Shown here one piece after another: positions 34,384-42,675 of a DNA stretch of 46,980 nucleotides. The translations under genes were made by a program, and so were the position numbers. The notes beneath the pieces are model-generated. The model saw nothing but the letters and a program-made list of their open reading frames with translations, searched no databases and was not told the origin of the DNA. The stretch is from Acidobacteriota bacterium (GTDB lineage Bacteria > Acidobacteriota > Holophagae > Thermotomaculales > Thermotomaculaceae): the NCBI GenBank assembly GCA_013152385.1, contig JAADGL010000036.1, forward strand, positions 1 through 46,980, in the 5' to 3' direction. Within the stretch, counting starts at the first letter, position 1; every line of letters begins with the position of its first letter.

Positions 34384-36984
34384 ATGTTTGTCATCACTTC
34401 TCATGTGAATCTTGATTTTGATGGCTTTGCGGCAGCGGAATTGTTGACGTTGTATTATCGGGATAGTGTCCTGGTGTTCCCCGGTTCAAAGGAAAAAAAG
34501 TTACGGGAATTTCTGGAAAATACAAAGCTGGATTTGAAACGGGATATTTCCCTGTCGGAACTTGCGGAAATTCCGGCTATTTCCGGTATGGTAATTGCGG
34601 ACACCTCAAGCAAGCGCAGAATTGGCCGCCTTTCATCATTATTCTCTCAGTTGCCGCTTGAATCCACAATCGTATTTGATCATCATGCTTTCCCCACTGA
34701 CAAGCTGGACGCAGGACAGTATTTTCACCGGGAGATTGGTGCAACAACGAGTATTATCGTACACTTTCTAAAAGAAAAAAAGGTCAGTATTCCGCCGGAC
34801 TATGCCACCATCGGGTTGATGGGAATTTATGAGGATACGGATTTTCTTTCCTTTCCTGCCACAACACCTGCGGATGCGGATGCCGTTAGCTGGTTGCTGC
34901 ACTGCGGGGCGAATCTGAATACCGTGACACTGGCTTTGAAGCATCCGCTGTCCGAACGTCAGATCAGATTGTTCAATCGGCTTGTGCCGCTGATTGAACG
35001 CAGCCATCTGAAAGGCAGGACCTTTGCAATCGTTCAACTGATTACAGACCGGTTTGAGCCTGATATTTCAGCAGTGACTCACCGTTTGATGGAACTGGAA
35101 GATTTGCGCCTTTTCTTTTGTGTGCTTCAAATGGAAAACAAAACATATCTGATTGCCCGGAATTTGTATGAGGATGTAAACCTGAAAGAACTCTTTGCCC
35201 GTTTTGAAGGGGGCGGGCATAAAAACATCTTTACGGCAATTTTTAAAAACAAAACCGTTCTGGAGGTTCGGCTGGAACTGGATAAGGTGTTGGAATCTCT
35301 TCCCCCCTTTGTTCGTGCCAAAGACATTGCCCGGCCGCCGGTGGCAGTTGCAGCATGGGATGATCCCCTCGGGTCTGTCCTCAGAACCATGAACCAGCTC
35401 CGCGTAAATTCACTTCCGGTACGGGATGAAAAAGGAGAAATAACCGGGGTAGTGACCCGGCAGGATGTAGACTACGCACTTTTGCATGAATTTGAGCAAC
35501 TGCCGGTTTCCCATGTGACGCAGTTTGATGTGGCGGTGGTTAATCCGGATGATGACATTGAACTGGTTCGGGACATGCTGATAGAAAAAAATGCAAAAAT
35601 GGCATTTCTGAAAGAGAATGGGAAAGTGACGGGGATTATTACCCGGACAGCCGCTTTCAGGAATGCGGTTCAGCTGAATGAGACAAGAGCCAGGCAGGTG
35701 AGTTATGCAGAACGTCTTCGCCGAATTCTCCCGGAGAAAATTCTTTCAATTTTAAGCAAAGCAGGGGAAATAGCTGACGATCGGGGCATTCGGTTGTACA
35801 TTGTGGGAGGATTTGTCCGGGATTTGCTCCTGAGAAAGCCCAATGAAGACCTTGACTTTGTGGTGAATGCAGAGGGAATTGAATTTGCGAAGAGCCTGGC
35901 ATCCGAACTGGGGGCAAGGGTGGTGCCTCACGAGAAATTTCATACGGCGGTTCTCATCGCAGATAACGGATCCCGTATTGATGTGGCAACCAGTCGTTTT
36001 GAGGTTTATAGCCGGCCCGGGGCATTGCCGGATGTGACAAGTGCCAATATCTTTCATGACCTGTATCGACGGGATTTCACAATCAATGCTATGGCTATTC
36101 GTCTGAACCGGGACAGCTTCGGAGAGCTGGTAGACTACTTCGGTGGGCGCAGAGACCTTAAAGAAGGAATTATCCGGGTGCTTCATTCTCTCAGTTTTAT
36201 TGATGATCCTACCCGGATGATCCGTGCGGTCCGATTCAAACACCGGTTAAAATTTAAAATAGGAAAAGGGACCTTAAGTCTAATGAAATCTGCCGCATCA
36301 ATGGATATTGTGGAAAAGGTGTCCGGGCATCGATTTCTGAAAGAAATCCGGTCTCTGTTTACAACCCGGAACGCCTCCCTTGTGCTGGAAGACCTTGAGA
36401 AAATCGGGGGGCTCCGCTTTTTTCATAAAGATTTAAAACTGGATCCTTTTGTTAGAAATCTGGCGGCAAACGTGGATTCTGTGGTGGCATGGCACCGTCT
36501 GTTATTCCGGGAACAGATTGAAGACTGGTTACTTTATCTGTTTGCTTTGCTGATTCGCGCCACTTCGGAACAAAAACAAAAAATCAGCCAGAGGCTTTCC
36601 CTTGGAAAACGTCGAACTCGACAAATTCTCCGTTTTAAAGGATGTGTCAGGGGTCTGGAAATCTTTTTTGCCCGTAAAGGAACTCACCTGCCTTCGGAAA
36701 TGGTGGAAGTACTTGGTAGTCTGGAACCGGAGATTTTACTATTTGCACTGGCATATTTTGAAGACGAGATGATTAAACGAAGCATCAGTCATTTCATCAC
36801 CTCACTGAAAGATTTTCCCTTTCATGTAAGTGGAAAAGATCTTATTTCAAGGGGAATGGCACCTGGCCCTGAAATTAAAGAGATGTTGGACAGCGTGTAC
36901 AAAATGGCGATTAACCGGGATATTCGGGAGCGTTCCGGTCAACTGGAACTCCTTGAAAAAATTTTAAACTCAAAACCGCGTTAA
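34384..36984 (+). CDS. DHH-CBS-tRNA nucleotidyltransferase fusion (CCA-adding or poly(A)-polymerase family)
   Basis: 866 residues. Residues 1-310 are a DHH-type phosphoesterase (SHVNLDFDGFAAAELL near 6; DHH at 99-101). Residues about 315-430 carry two CBS domains (LRTMNQLRVNSLPVRD, then MLIEKNAKMAFLKENGK). From about 465 there is the class II nucleotidyltransferase: GGFVRDLL (475-482), metal Asp pair D489-x-D491 in EDLDF, RRDFTINAMAI and DPTRMIRAVRF. It adds C and/or A residues to tRNA 3' ends; whether CCA, CC-only or A-only, or poly(A), cannot be seen. The DHH half may remove oligonucleotide or tRNA ends. Similar fusions occur in Aquificae and deltaproteobacteria. No strong ribosome site precedes 34384. 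Confidence 0.93.
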   Translation: MFVITSHVNLDFDGFAAAELLTLYYRDSVLVFPGSKEKKLREFLENTKLDLKRDISLSELAEIPAISGMVIADTSSKRRIGRLSSLFSQLPLESTIVFDHHAFPTDKLDAGQYFHREIGATTSIIVHFLKEKKVSIPPDYATIGLMGIYEDTDFLSFPATTPADADAVSWLLHCGANLNTVTLALKHPLSERQIRLFNRLVPLIERSHLKGRTFAIVQLITDRFEPDISAVTHRLMELEDLRLFFCVLQMENKTYLIARNLYEDVNLKELFARFEGGGHKNIFTAIFKNKTVLEVRLELDKVLESLPPFVRAKDIARPPVAVAAWDDPLGSVLRTMNQLRVNSLPVRDEKGEITGVVTRQDVDYALLHEFEQLPVSHVTQFDVAVVNPDDDIELVRDMLIEKNAKMAFLKENGKVTGIITRTAAFRNAVQLNETRARQVSYAERLRRILPEKILSILSKAGEIADDRGIRLYIVGGFVRDLLLRKPNEDLDFVVNAEGIEFAKSLASELGARVVPHEKFHTAVLIADNGSRIDVATSRFEVYSRPGALPDVTSANIFHDLYRRDFTINAMAIRLNRDSFGELVDYFGGRRDLKEGIIRVLHSLSFIDDPTRMIRAVRFKHRLKFKIGKGTLSLMKSAASMDIVEKVSGHRFLKEIRSLFTTRNASLVLEDLEKIGGLRFFHKDLKLDPFVRNLAANVDSVVAWHRLLFREQIEDWLLYLFALLIRATSEQKQKISQRLSLGKRRTRQILRFKGCVRGLEIFFARKGTHLPSEMVEVLGSLEPEILLFALAYFEDEMIKRSISHFITSLKDFPFHVSGKDLISRGMAPGPEIKEMLDSVYKMAINRDIRERSGQLELLEKILNSKPR

Positions 36985-37020
36985 CCATAACAGCCGGATT
37001 TTCGAGTCCGCGGCGGATTT

Positions 37021-38076
37021 TCAGGATTCCGGTTTTCCCGTTTTTTTTGCCCCCGGCACTTCCTGCAGAAGGGAGATGATTTTTCCGCCGATGGCATCAA
37101 TGGGAAGCTGCTGGTGGACAAAACCGGTGGCCAATGCCGCTTTCGGCATACCGTACACGACGCAGGAGTCCGGGGATTCTGCAAGAATTATTCCGCCGGC
37201 AGCGTGTATGGCCCGGATTCCCGTACTGCCGTCCGTTCCCATGCCGGTTAAAATGACGGCAATTGTTTTTTCTGCAAAAGCGTTGGCAACCGTTTCCATA
37301 AGCCGGTCAACCGATGGGATATAACGGTCATTTAACCCGGGCTGAACCAGTTTAAAACACCGGTTCCGAAGCTCAAGGTGCATATCTCCCGGTGCGATAT
37401 AAACCGTCTTTTTCTCGGGGCATTCTCCGTCTTCCGCCTCTTTTACAGTCAAATCCAGAAGCATGTTCAGGCGGTTGGCAAAAACCCCGGTAAAGGTTCG
37501 GGGCATATGCTGGCATACGACAATGGGAAGGGAGATGCTGTATTGAATGTCCTCAAGAATGTGTTGAATTGCGGTAGGGCCGCCGGTGGAGGCCCCCATT
37601 ACAACAATTTCAAAATTATGTTCTTCTGCTCCCGGTATCCGGGAGCCGGATTCTGCAGGGGCGGGACTCTGACGATTTTGTCCGTTTTTCAGGGGCAGGG
37701 TAGCTTCCATTACCGCGGATAGTTTCTCATTGAAATGGTTGGCGAATTCTCCGGTAATGTAATTTTCCGGTTTCTGGATAAAATCCACTGCCCCGATTTC
37801 CATTGCTTTGAAAATATTTTCATCGGTTCCAATGGAACTGAATACCATAACCGGTACGGGATGATTGGCCATGAGCCAGCGGAGGAAAGTGAATCCGTCC
37901 ATTCGCGGCATCTGTAAATCCAGGATAATTACATCCGGTTTGTTCAACATTGTCTGGCGAATGCCTTCTTCTCCATCGTGGGCTTTGAGAATTTTCGAAA
38001 ATTTACCTGTCTGGTTCAAAAGCAGGGACAATTCACTTAAAATCAATTCGGAATCGTCAATTAGAAGGATTTTCAT
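37021..38076 (-). CDS. cheB: Chemotaxis response regulator protein-glutamate methylesterase
   Basis: 351 residues. Receiver domain 1-120 (D7, D8, phospho-Asp53 in ILDLQMP, Lys near 105 in IQKPE) and C-terminal methylesterase/deamidase domain with catalytic Ser in GASTGG, His in CQHMP and Asp in GMGTDGS. It removes methyl groups from receptor glutamates. The second ATG, at 38076, is preferred to that at 38082: AGGG lies 8 bases upstream and the ATGA overlaps the cheR stop. It is last in the cheAWRB operon, 36 bases from the convergent nucleotidyltransferase end; no classic terminator was found between them. Confidence 0.95.
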   Translation of the reverse strand: MKILLIDDSELILSELSLLLNQTGKFSKILKAHDGEEGIRQTMLNKPDVIILDLQMPRMDGFTFLRWLMANHPVPVMVFSSIGTDENIFKAMEIGAVDFIQKPENYITGEFANHFNEKLSAVMEATLPLKNGQNRQSPAPAESGSRIPGAEEHNFEIVVMGASTGGPTAIQHILEDIQYSISLPIVVCQHMPRTFTGVFANRLNMLLDLTVKEAEDGECPEKKTVYIAPGDMHLELRNRCFKLVQPGLNDRYIPSVDRLMETVANAFAEKTIAVILTGMGTDGSTGIRAIHAAGGIILAESPDSCVVYGMPKAALATGFVHQQLPIDAIGGKIISLLQEVPGAKKTGKPES

Positions 38077-38891
38077 TGGCATTTCCCTGTTTTTCTATAA
38101 AAAAAAGCATTTCCGAAATGGAGCTTCCGGAACGTGGGTGGTGGATTGAAAAATGCCTCCGTTGTTCCGAAAAAGAAAGCGCCTCCGGCTTTCAGCGCGG
38201 CTTCAAAATTTAATTTCAACCTTTCCCTCGCTTCGTTTGTCAGATACATCATTACATTCCTGCAAAAAATTATATCATAACTATCTTTCACGGGTGTCTC
38301 TTTCAGCAAATCGGCCTGAACGAAATCAACATTTTCCCGAACAGCTTCAACCGGGGAAAAAAAACCGTTTTTGAGTGGTTTCAAATATTTTTGCTTCAGT
38401 TCTGCCGGCAATTCCCGTAAGGCGTGGTTGGAGTAGCAGGCTTTTTCTGCCGCTTCAATTATTTTTTTGGAACGGTCCATTCCCGTAATTCTGATTTCTC
38501 CGGATAATGCGGGCAGTTCTTCCAGAAGAGAAATCCGAATGGAATAAACTTCTTCCCCCGCTGCGCATCCTGCGCTGAGGATTGTGATGGGCCGGGATTT
38601 GCATTTTGCAAGTTCTGGTAAAACGGAGCGTGTGAGGGCAAAAAAGTGGTGAGGTTCTCTGTAAAAATAACTTTCATGGACAATGAGTTTTTCGGTAAGA
38701 GCACGTCTCAGGGCGGCCTCTTCTTTCAGCCGGAAAGGGAGTTGTTCCAGCGGGATTCTTCTTTTTGTTGCAAAATGATGAAGCTGCAATTCAAACACTT
38801 CTTCGGCGGTTTCAGGAATTGCGAGCCCTTCTGTGGACAGAATCTGCCGGAACAGATTAAGTTGGAATGAATTCAAAATCCGGTCTGTCAT
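38073..38891 (-). CDS. cheR: Chemotaxis protein methyltransferase
   Basis: 272 residues. N-terminal helical domain and SAM-dependent methyltransferase fold: ESYFYREPHHF (near 74), SAGCAAGEEVYSI (about 106-118), DIIFCRNVMMYL (near 206) and a GTTEAF substrate loop. It methylates receptor glutamates using S-adenosylmethionine, opposite to CheB. It overlaps cheW by 35 bases and cheB by four, so the operon is very compact. No chemoreceptor gene is present in the window, so the substrate is elsewhere. Confidence 0.95.
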   Translation of the reverse strand: MTDRILNSFQLNLFRQILSTEGLAIPETAEEVFELQLHHFATKRRIPLEQLPFRLKEEAALRRALTEKLIVHESYFYREPHHFFALTRSVLPELAKCKSRPITILSAGCAAGEEVYSIRISLLEELPALSGEIRITGMDRSKKIIEAAEKACYSNHALRELPAELKQKYLKPLKNGFFSPVEAVRENVDFVQADLLKETPVKDSYDIIFCRNVMMYLTNEARERLKLNFEAALKAGGAFFFGTTEAFFNPPPTFRKLHFGNAFFYRKTGKCQ

Positions 38892-39282
38892 TTAGAATTG
38901 CCTGAATGTCCAGGATTGGAATAATCCGGTTACGGAACTGAACCACTTCTCTGATGAAAGAAGTCGCATGTTCCGTTTTGTTTTCCTGACGGGATAGTTG
39001 TTCCGGGGAGATGGTCCGGACAGCTTCATCCGCTGAGATCGCCATCTGTCCGATAAGGAGAATCAAACGTTCTCTGTTTTTGTGTTCAATCCGGAGGTAG
39101 TATTCATTGTCCAGAACGGCATATGGGGTTCCCCGCAGAATTGTCAGGTGAGAAATATTCCGGAATTTCGCAGGAAGGGGAAAAATCGGAAAATCGGAGA
39201 CAATTTCCCTGACATAACGAAGCTCAATTCCAAACAGGCTTTGACCGGATTTTACCAGAAGAATGGGCTCAAGCGGGTTCAT
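38857..39282 (-). CDS. cheW: CheW-like coupling protein
   Basis: 141 residues, single CheW domain: FGIELRYVREIV, LRGTPYAVLDNEYY and FRNRIIPILDIQAIL. The expected CheW core lengths are kept, with some drift (the usual Gly-rich IRG loop reads TILRGTPY). It links CheA to receptors at the inner membrane. It overlaps cheA by 14 bases and cheR by 35. Confidence 0.88.
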   Translation of the reverse strand: MNPLEPILLVKSGQSLFGIELRYVREIVSDFPIFPLPAKFRNISHLTILRGTPYAVLDNEYYLRIEHKNRERLILLIGQMAISADEAVRTISPEQLSRQENKTEHATSFIREVVQFRNRIIPILDIQAILNDRPDFEFIPT

Positions 39283-41284
39283 GGCTGCCTCTCAGAAGGG
39301 AAATCAGTTCGGGAACATCCAGAATGTATCCTACGGAATTTGCCGAAAAGTTGCAGATGGCGGAAAACAGGGGAAGTTGGGACAATTTCCCGGTGAGGGG
39401 AGTGATGGTCACTTCTTTTTCTTCAATGACGTCTTCCACAAGAAATGCGAATACCCTGTCAAAATGCCGAATTTGAACCACAATTCCGATTTCGGTATCC
39501 AGGTCGTCTACTTTCAAAAGCCGGGGGAGGTGAATTGCACGGGAAGCTTCTCCGTTGAGGCGATAGTACAGGCATTCCCGGACATAGGTGCAGCGTGCGG
39601 CTTCGTACGGATGAATGGCTTCGACAAAAAGGGACGGGAGTCCCAGCACAGTCTCACCCGAACGGATGAAAAAGACCGGAAGAATTGCCTGGGTTACCGG
39701 GATTTGAATATAAAAATGTGTTCCTTCTCCGACACGGGTTCGGATACGAATGGTGCCGCCGAGTTTGCTCAATTCGGTTTTCACCACATCCATCCCAACT
39801 CCCCGTCCGGAGATGTCCGAAACATTTTCCGAAGTCGAAAATCCCGGCCGGAAAATAAAATCGAAAATCTCATTATCCGAATAATCCTGTTTTTCTTCCG
39901 CCATTCCGAGTGCCCGGGCCTTTTCCAGAATTGTGTGAGGGTTGATGCCCTGCCCGTCATCATAGATTTCAATGAAAACAGAACTTCCCTGCTGATATGC
40001 GGAAAGTTTTATGGAGCCGGTTTCCGGTTTTCCGGCCTGTTTTCTGGCCTTTTGTGTTTCAATTCCGTGATCCGCCGCGTTTCTCAGCAGATGAATAAGG
40101 GGCTCTACCAACATGTCAGTGATTTGTTTATCTACACGGGTATTACCGCCGTCAAAGGAAAGTTTGACTTTTTTCCCAAGCTGCCCGGCAGTTCGGATGG
40201 TCGCACTCTCAAGGCGTCTGAAAATAGAAGCCAGTGGTACCATTCGGTAATGAATGATCCGTTTCTGAAAAGAGGCGATGCGTCGGTCCAGCATTTCCAT
40301 TTGAAATTTTGCCTGTTGAATCGTATGTCCGATTTTATCGGAACCTCCCAACGGATCCAGAATAGCTGCAATTCGATTTTTGACCAATGCCATTTCTTCC
40401 ATATCCTGTAAAAGCAGGTCCAGTTCTTTCAATTCCACTTTAACAGTCCGGCCTCCTGTTGCGGGTGTGAGGGGAGCAGCCGGGAGAGTGGCTGGTTGTC
40501 CGGGCCCTTCTTCGGTGGCGCCGGTGACGATGGATTTTTCCGGCCGGCCTTCATGAATTCGGGTTAAAACAGCTGTCCGGGGTGCCAGTGCGCGTATCTC
40601 CTCCGGACTCATCGGGGAGGCAAGGAGCAGTTTGAAAGTGATGTGTGTTTCTGTCGCGGTGTCTTCGCCGGGAAGGGTTGCGATGATCTCCCCATCCCGA
40701 TTGATTCCGTCTTGAATCTTTCTGAGTCCGGTATCGAAACTTTCAAAGGGGAAAGAAACATCCAGAAAATAAACATTCTGCCGGGTCCTGACATTCTCTT
40801 TCAGCCGGGCCAGTTCCATTTCGTTGAGTTGTCGAATCAGTTGCGGAGACAGAAAATCCAGTTCGGCGGTGTCTATCCTCGTTTGGGCGGCAGTTTCCAA
40901 CTCTCTGGAAAGTTGGCGGTGGAAGGAATCCAGAACAGTGTTTTCCACCGCATCCGTTCCGATCGCCCGGATGGAATCAATGAAAATATCAATAATTTCA
41001 GTGGAAAGAATCAGGAGGTTTACGGTCTCCATGGTGCAGGGGTGTTCCGCTTTCCGAATCCGATCCAGAAGGTTTTCCACCGAATGTGAAAACTTTGCAA
41101 GAGTACCGAATCCGCTCATTCCCCCCAATCCTTTAATGGTGTGGAAGGCGCGAAACAATTCCCCGGTGATGTGGACAGTATTGTTGCCCGCTTCAATAGC
41201 TGTTTTCAGCTGTTTTGCGCTATTGTAAATGTTTTCATTCAATTCTGTCAATTCCGACAGAAGGGTGTCAAGATTTTCTCCCAT
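39269..41284 (-). CDS. cheA: Chemotaxis histidine kinase
   Basis: 671 residues. HPt domain with His48 in FRAFHTIKGLGG; a less conserved stretch with a Pro/Ala linker (about 265-280); dimerisation helices (VELKELDLLLQDMEEMALVK); HATPase_c with LLRNAADHG (N box), DDGQGI (G1) and GRGVGMDVVK (G2); and a C-terminal CheW-like domain (from about 530). So ATP is used to phosphorylate His48 and then CheY or CheB. CheY is not encoded in the window. A GAGGAG site precedes the ATG by five bases. Confidence 0.95.
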   Translation of the reverse strand: MGENLDTLLSELTELNENIYNSAKQLKTAIEAGNNTVHITGELFRAFHTIKGLGGMSGFGTLAKFSHSVENLLDRIRKAEHPCTMETVNLLILSTEIIDIFIDSIRAIGTDAVENTVLDSFHRQLSRELETAAQTRIDTAELDFLSPQLIRQLNEMELARLKENVRTRQNVYFLDVSFPFESFDTGLRKIQDGINRDGEIIATLPGEDTATETHITFKLLLASPMSPEEIRALAPRTAVLTRIHEGRPEKSIVTGATEEGPGQPATLPAAPLTPATGGRTVKVELKELDLLLQDMEEMALVKNRIAAILDPLGGSDKIGHTIQQAKFQMEMLDRRIASFQKRIIHYRMVPLASIFRRLESATIRTAGQLGKKVKLSFDGGNTRVDKQITDMLVEPLIHLLRNAADHGIETQKARKQAGKPETGSIKLSAYQQGSSVFIEIYDDGQGINPHTILEKARALGMAEEKQDYSDNEIFDFIFRPGFSTSENVSDISGRGVGMDVVKTELSKLGGTIRIRTRVGEGTHFYIQIPVTQAILPVFFIRSGETVLGLPSLFVEAIHPYEAARCTYVRECLYYRLNGEASRAIHLPRLLKVDDLDTEIGIVVQIRHFDRVFAFLVEDVIEEKEVTITPLTGKLSQLPLFSAICNFSANSVGYILDVPELISLLRGSHEPA

Positions 41285-41293
41285 CTTTTCTCC

Positions 41294-42085
41294 TCAATTG
41301 AAACGGAACAGATTGACCCGTCCGGGAATTCCGGACCTGTCCTTCGTAATCACAGGGCGGAGAGGTTTCGGTTCTTTCACACATTTCAAGGTAAGGCCAA
41401 AATAATTCGATGCCGAAGCATCATGAAGCAGCACATAAGTTGCAGGAATAAAATGATGGGATGCCAGCGGGTCGGAAAACAGCCATCCGGTACCGGGATA
41501 ATAAATTTCAACGAAAGAATGAAGTGCTTTACCGGAGAGCACGCGCTGTTTTCCGTTGACTACCACTCCCGTAGCTTTTCGTGCCGGAATCCCGGCAAGG
41601 GACAGAAGCTGAACCGTCAGTACCGCGGCGGCCGTACAGTCTCCCGTCAACGGGGTCCGGCCTTTTAGCCGATAGCTGAAATGTCTGCTCACCCAATTCA
41701 AAAGTGCCGTTACCGCCTGAAAATAACCGTGGCAGGGCCGGACAATTCGCCGGGCGATTTCCGGGAGTGAGGGGGGGAATGGTTGAACCCGGTTGGATCT
41801 CAGCACATCTCTGGCGCTTTTGTTTTGAATTTGAACCGGATAAAGGGTGTTGTTTTTCAGCGGTCCGGCATTCACTGCAACCCGGATAAGCCCATTTCCG
41901 GATTGGGAAATCTCATACCCCGCATTCTTATATGATGGCAGGGAGGTTGCGGGGGCAAATCGGTATGTCGCGCTTTGAAGCCCGATGACCCCTCCTGCTG
42001 TACCGGGGAACGAATAAAAAAAGACTGTGAAAAAAATTAAAATAAGCATTACAATCCTGCAGGGGTAACGGTTATTCCGGCACAT
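41294..42085 (-). CDS. Exported transglutaminase-like protein
   Basis: 263 residues from the ATG at 42085. Basic N-region (CRNNRYPCR) and a hydrophobic stretch (MLILIFFTVFFYSF) ending in GTAGG form a signal peptide or anchor. The C-terminal half is a transglutaminase-like cysteine-protease fold with Cys150 (TGDCTAAAVL), His189 (ALHSFVEIYY) and Asp205 (FSDPLASHH). The activity might be peptide or amide cleavage in the periplasm rather than crosslinking. An alternative ATG at 42049 with AGGA five bases upstream would remove the basic region. It overlaps the nusB end by 14 bases and comes nine bases before cheA, so it belongs to the same operon. Confidence 0.75.
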   Translation of the reverse strand: MCRNNRYPCRIVMLILIFFTVFFYSFPGTAGGVIGLQSATYRFAPATSLPSYKNAGYEISQSGNGLIRVAVNAGPLKNNTLYPVQIQNKSARDVLRSNRVQPFPPSLPEIARRIVRPCHGYFQAVTALLNWVSRHFSYRLKGRTPLTGDCTAAAVLTVQLLSLAGIPARKATGVVVNGKQRVLSGKALHSFVEIYYPGTGWLFSDPLASHHFIPATYVLLHDASASNYFGLTLKCVKEPKPLRPVITKDRSGIPGRVNLFRFN

Positions 42086-42491
42086 TCTCTTTCTGCAGTG
42101 ACTTTCGGATGGCATCCAGAACACCGTTGACAAACTGGCCGGATTCCCCGTCTCCGTAGCGTTTCGCAATCTCAATGGCTTCATTGATAATTACAACCGG
42201 CGGAGAATCTTCATACAGGAACTCATACACGGCAATGCGGAGGATATTCCTGTCCACGTATGACATGCGGGATATTTTCCAGTTTCTGGAGTTTGCTTCA
42301 ACCAATAAATCAATGGAACCGAGATGTTCTGTCACTCCGCTGACAATCTGTTCCGTGTAGCTTCTTGTGTCGGTTGAGGCTGGCCTGTCTTCCCAGAAAA
42401 GCGATAGAATTTCATCCGTTTTCCATCCGGTTACTTCTCTGGCGTATAAAAGCTGAAGCGCAAACTCACGAGATTTTCTTCTGTTTCCCAT
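42072..42491 (-). CDS. nusB: Transcription antitermination protein NusB
   Basis: 139 residues, typical length. N-terminal RRKSREFALQLLYA, INEAIEIAKRYG and FVNGVLDAI motifs are the NusB/RsmB-like helical fold. It binds boxA RNA with S10 in antitermination of rRNA operons. A strong TGGAGG site lies 8 bases upstream of the ATG. It is first of the minus-strand unit that leads into the transglutaminase-like and che genes, and is divergent from priA. Confidence 0.95.
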   Translation of the reverse strand: MGNRRKSREFALQLLYAREVTGWKTDEILSLFWEDRPASTDTRSYTEQIVSGVTEHLGSIDLLVEANSRNWKISRMSYVDRNILRIAVYEFLYEDSPPVVIINEAIEIAKRYGDGESGQFVNGVLDAIRKSLQKENVPE

Positions 42492-42675
42492 CCGGTATCC
42501 TCCAAGGGCATTTTAGCACAAAGCGGGCAGGAAATGGACGCAATCCCTGCAAGTGCCGGTGGAAGTAAAAAGACCGGAGAAACGGGAATTTTCTGTCTGT
42601 TCCAATCTTTTCCCGGCCCGGTTTTAACCTCGTCTTCGGTTCAAACTTATCTCCTCTTTGTAGTATCATGGTCTT

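Noticed and set aside
36985..37020. Bidirectional terminator between the tRNA nucleotidyltransferase and cheB
   Set aside because: There is a weak GC stem (GCCGGA/TCCGCGGC) but no proper T-run on either strand.
39263..40411. Open frame (382 codons) on the plus strand opposite cheA
   Set aside because: It is fully antisense to the HATPase and CheW-like regions of cheA and has no recognisable domain or ribosome site.
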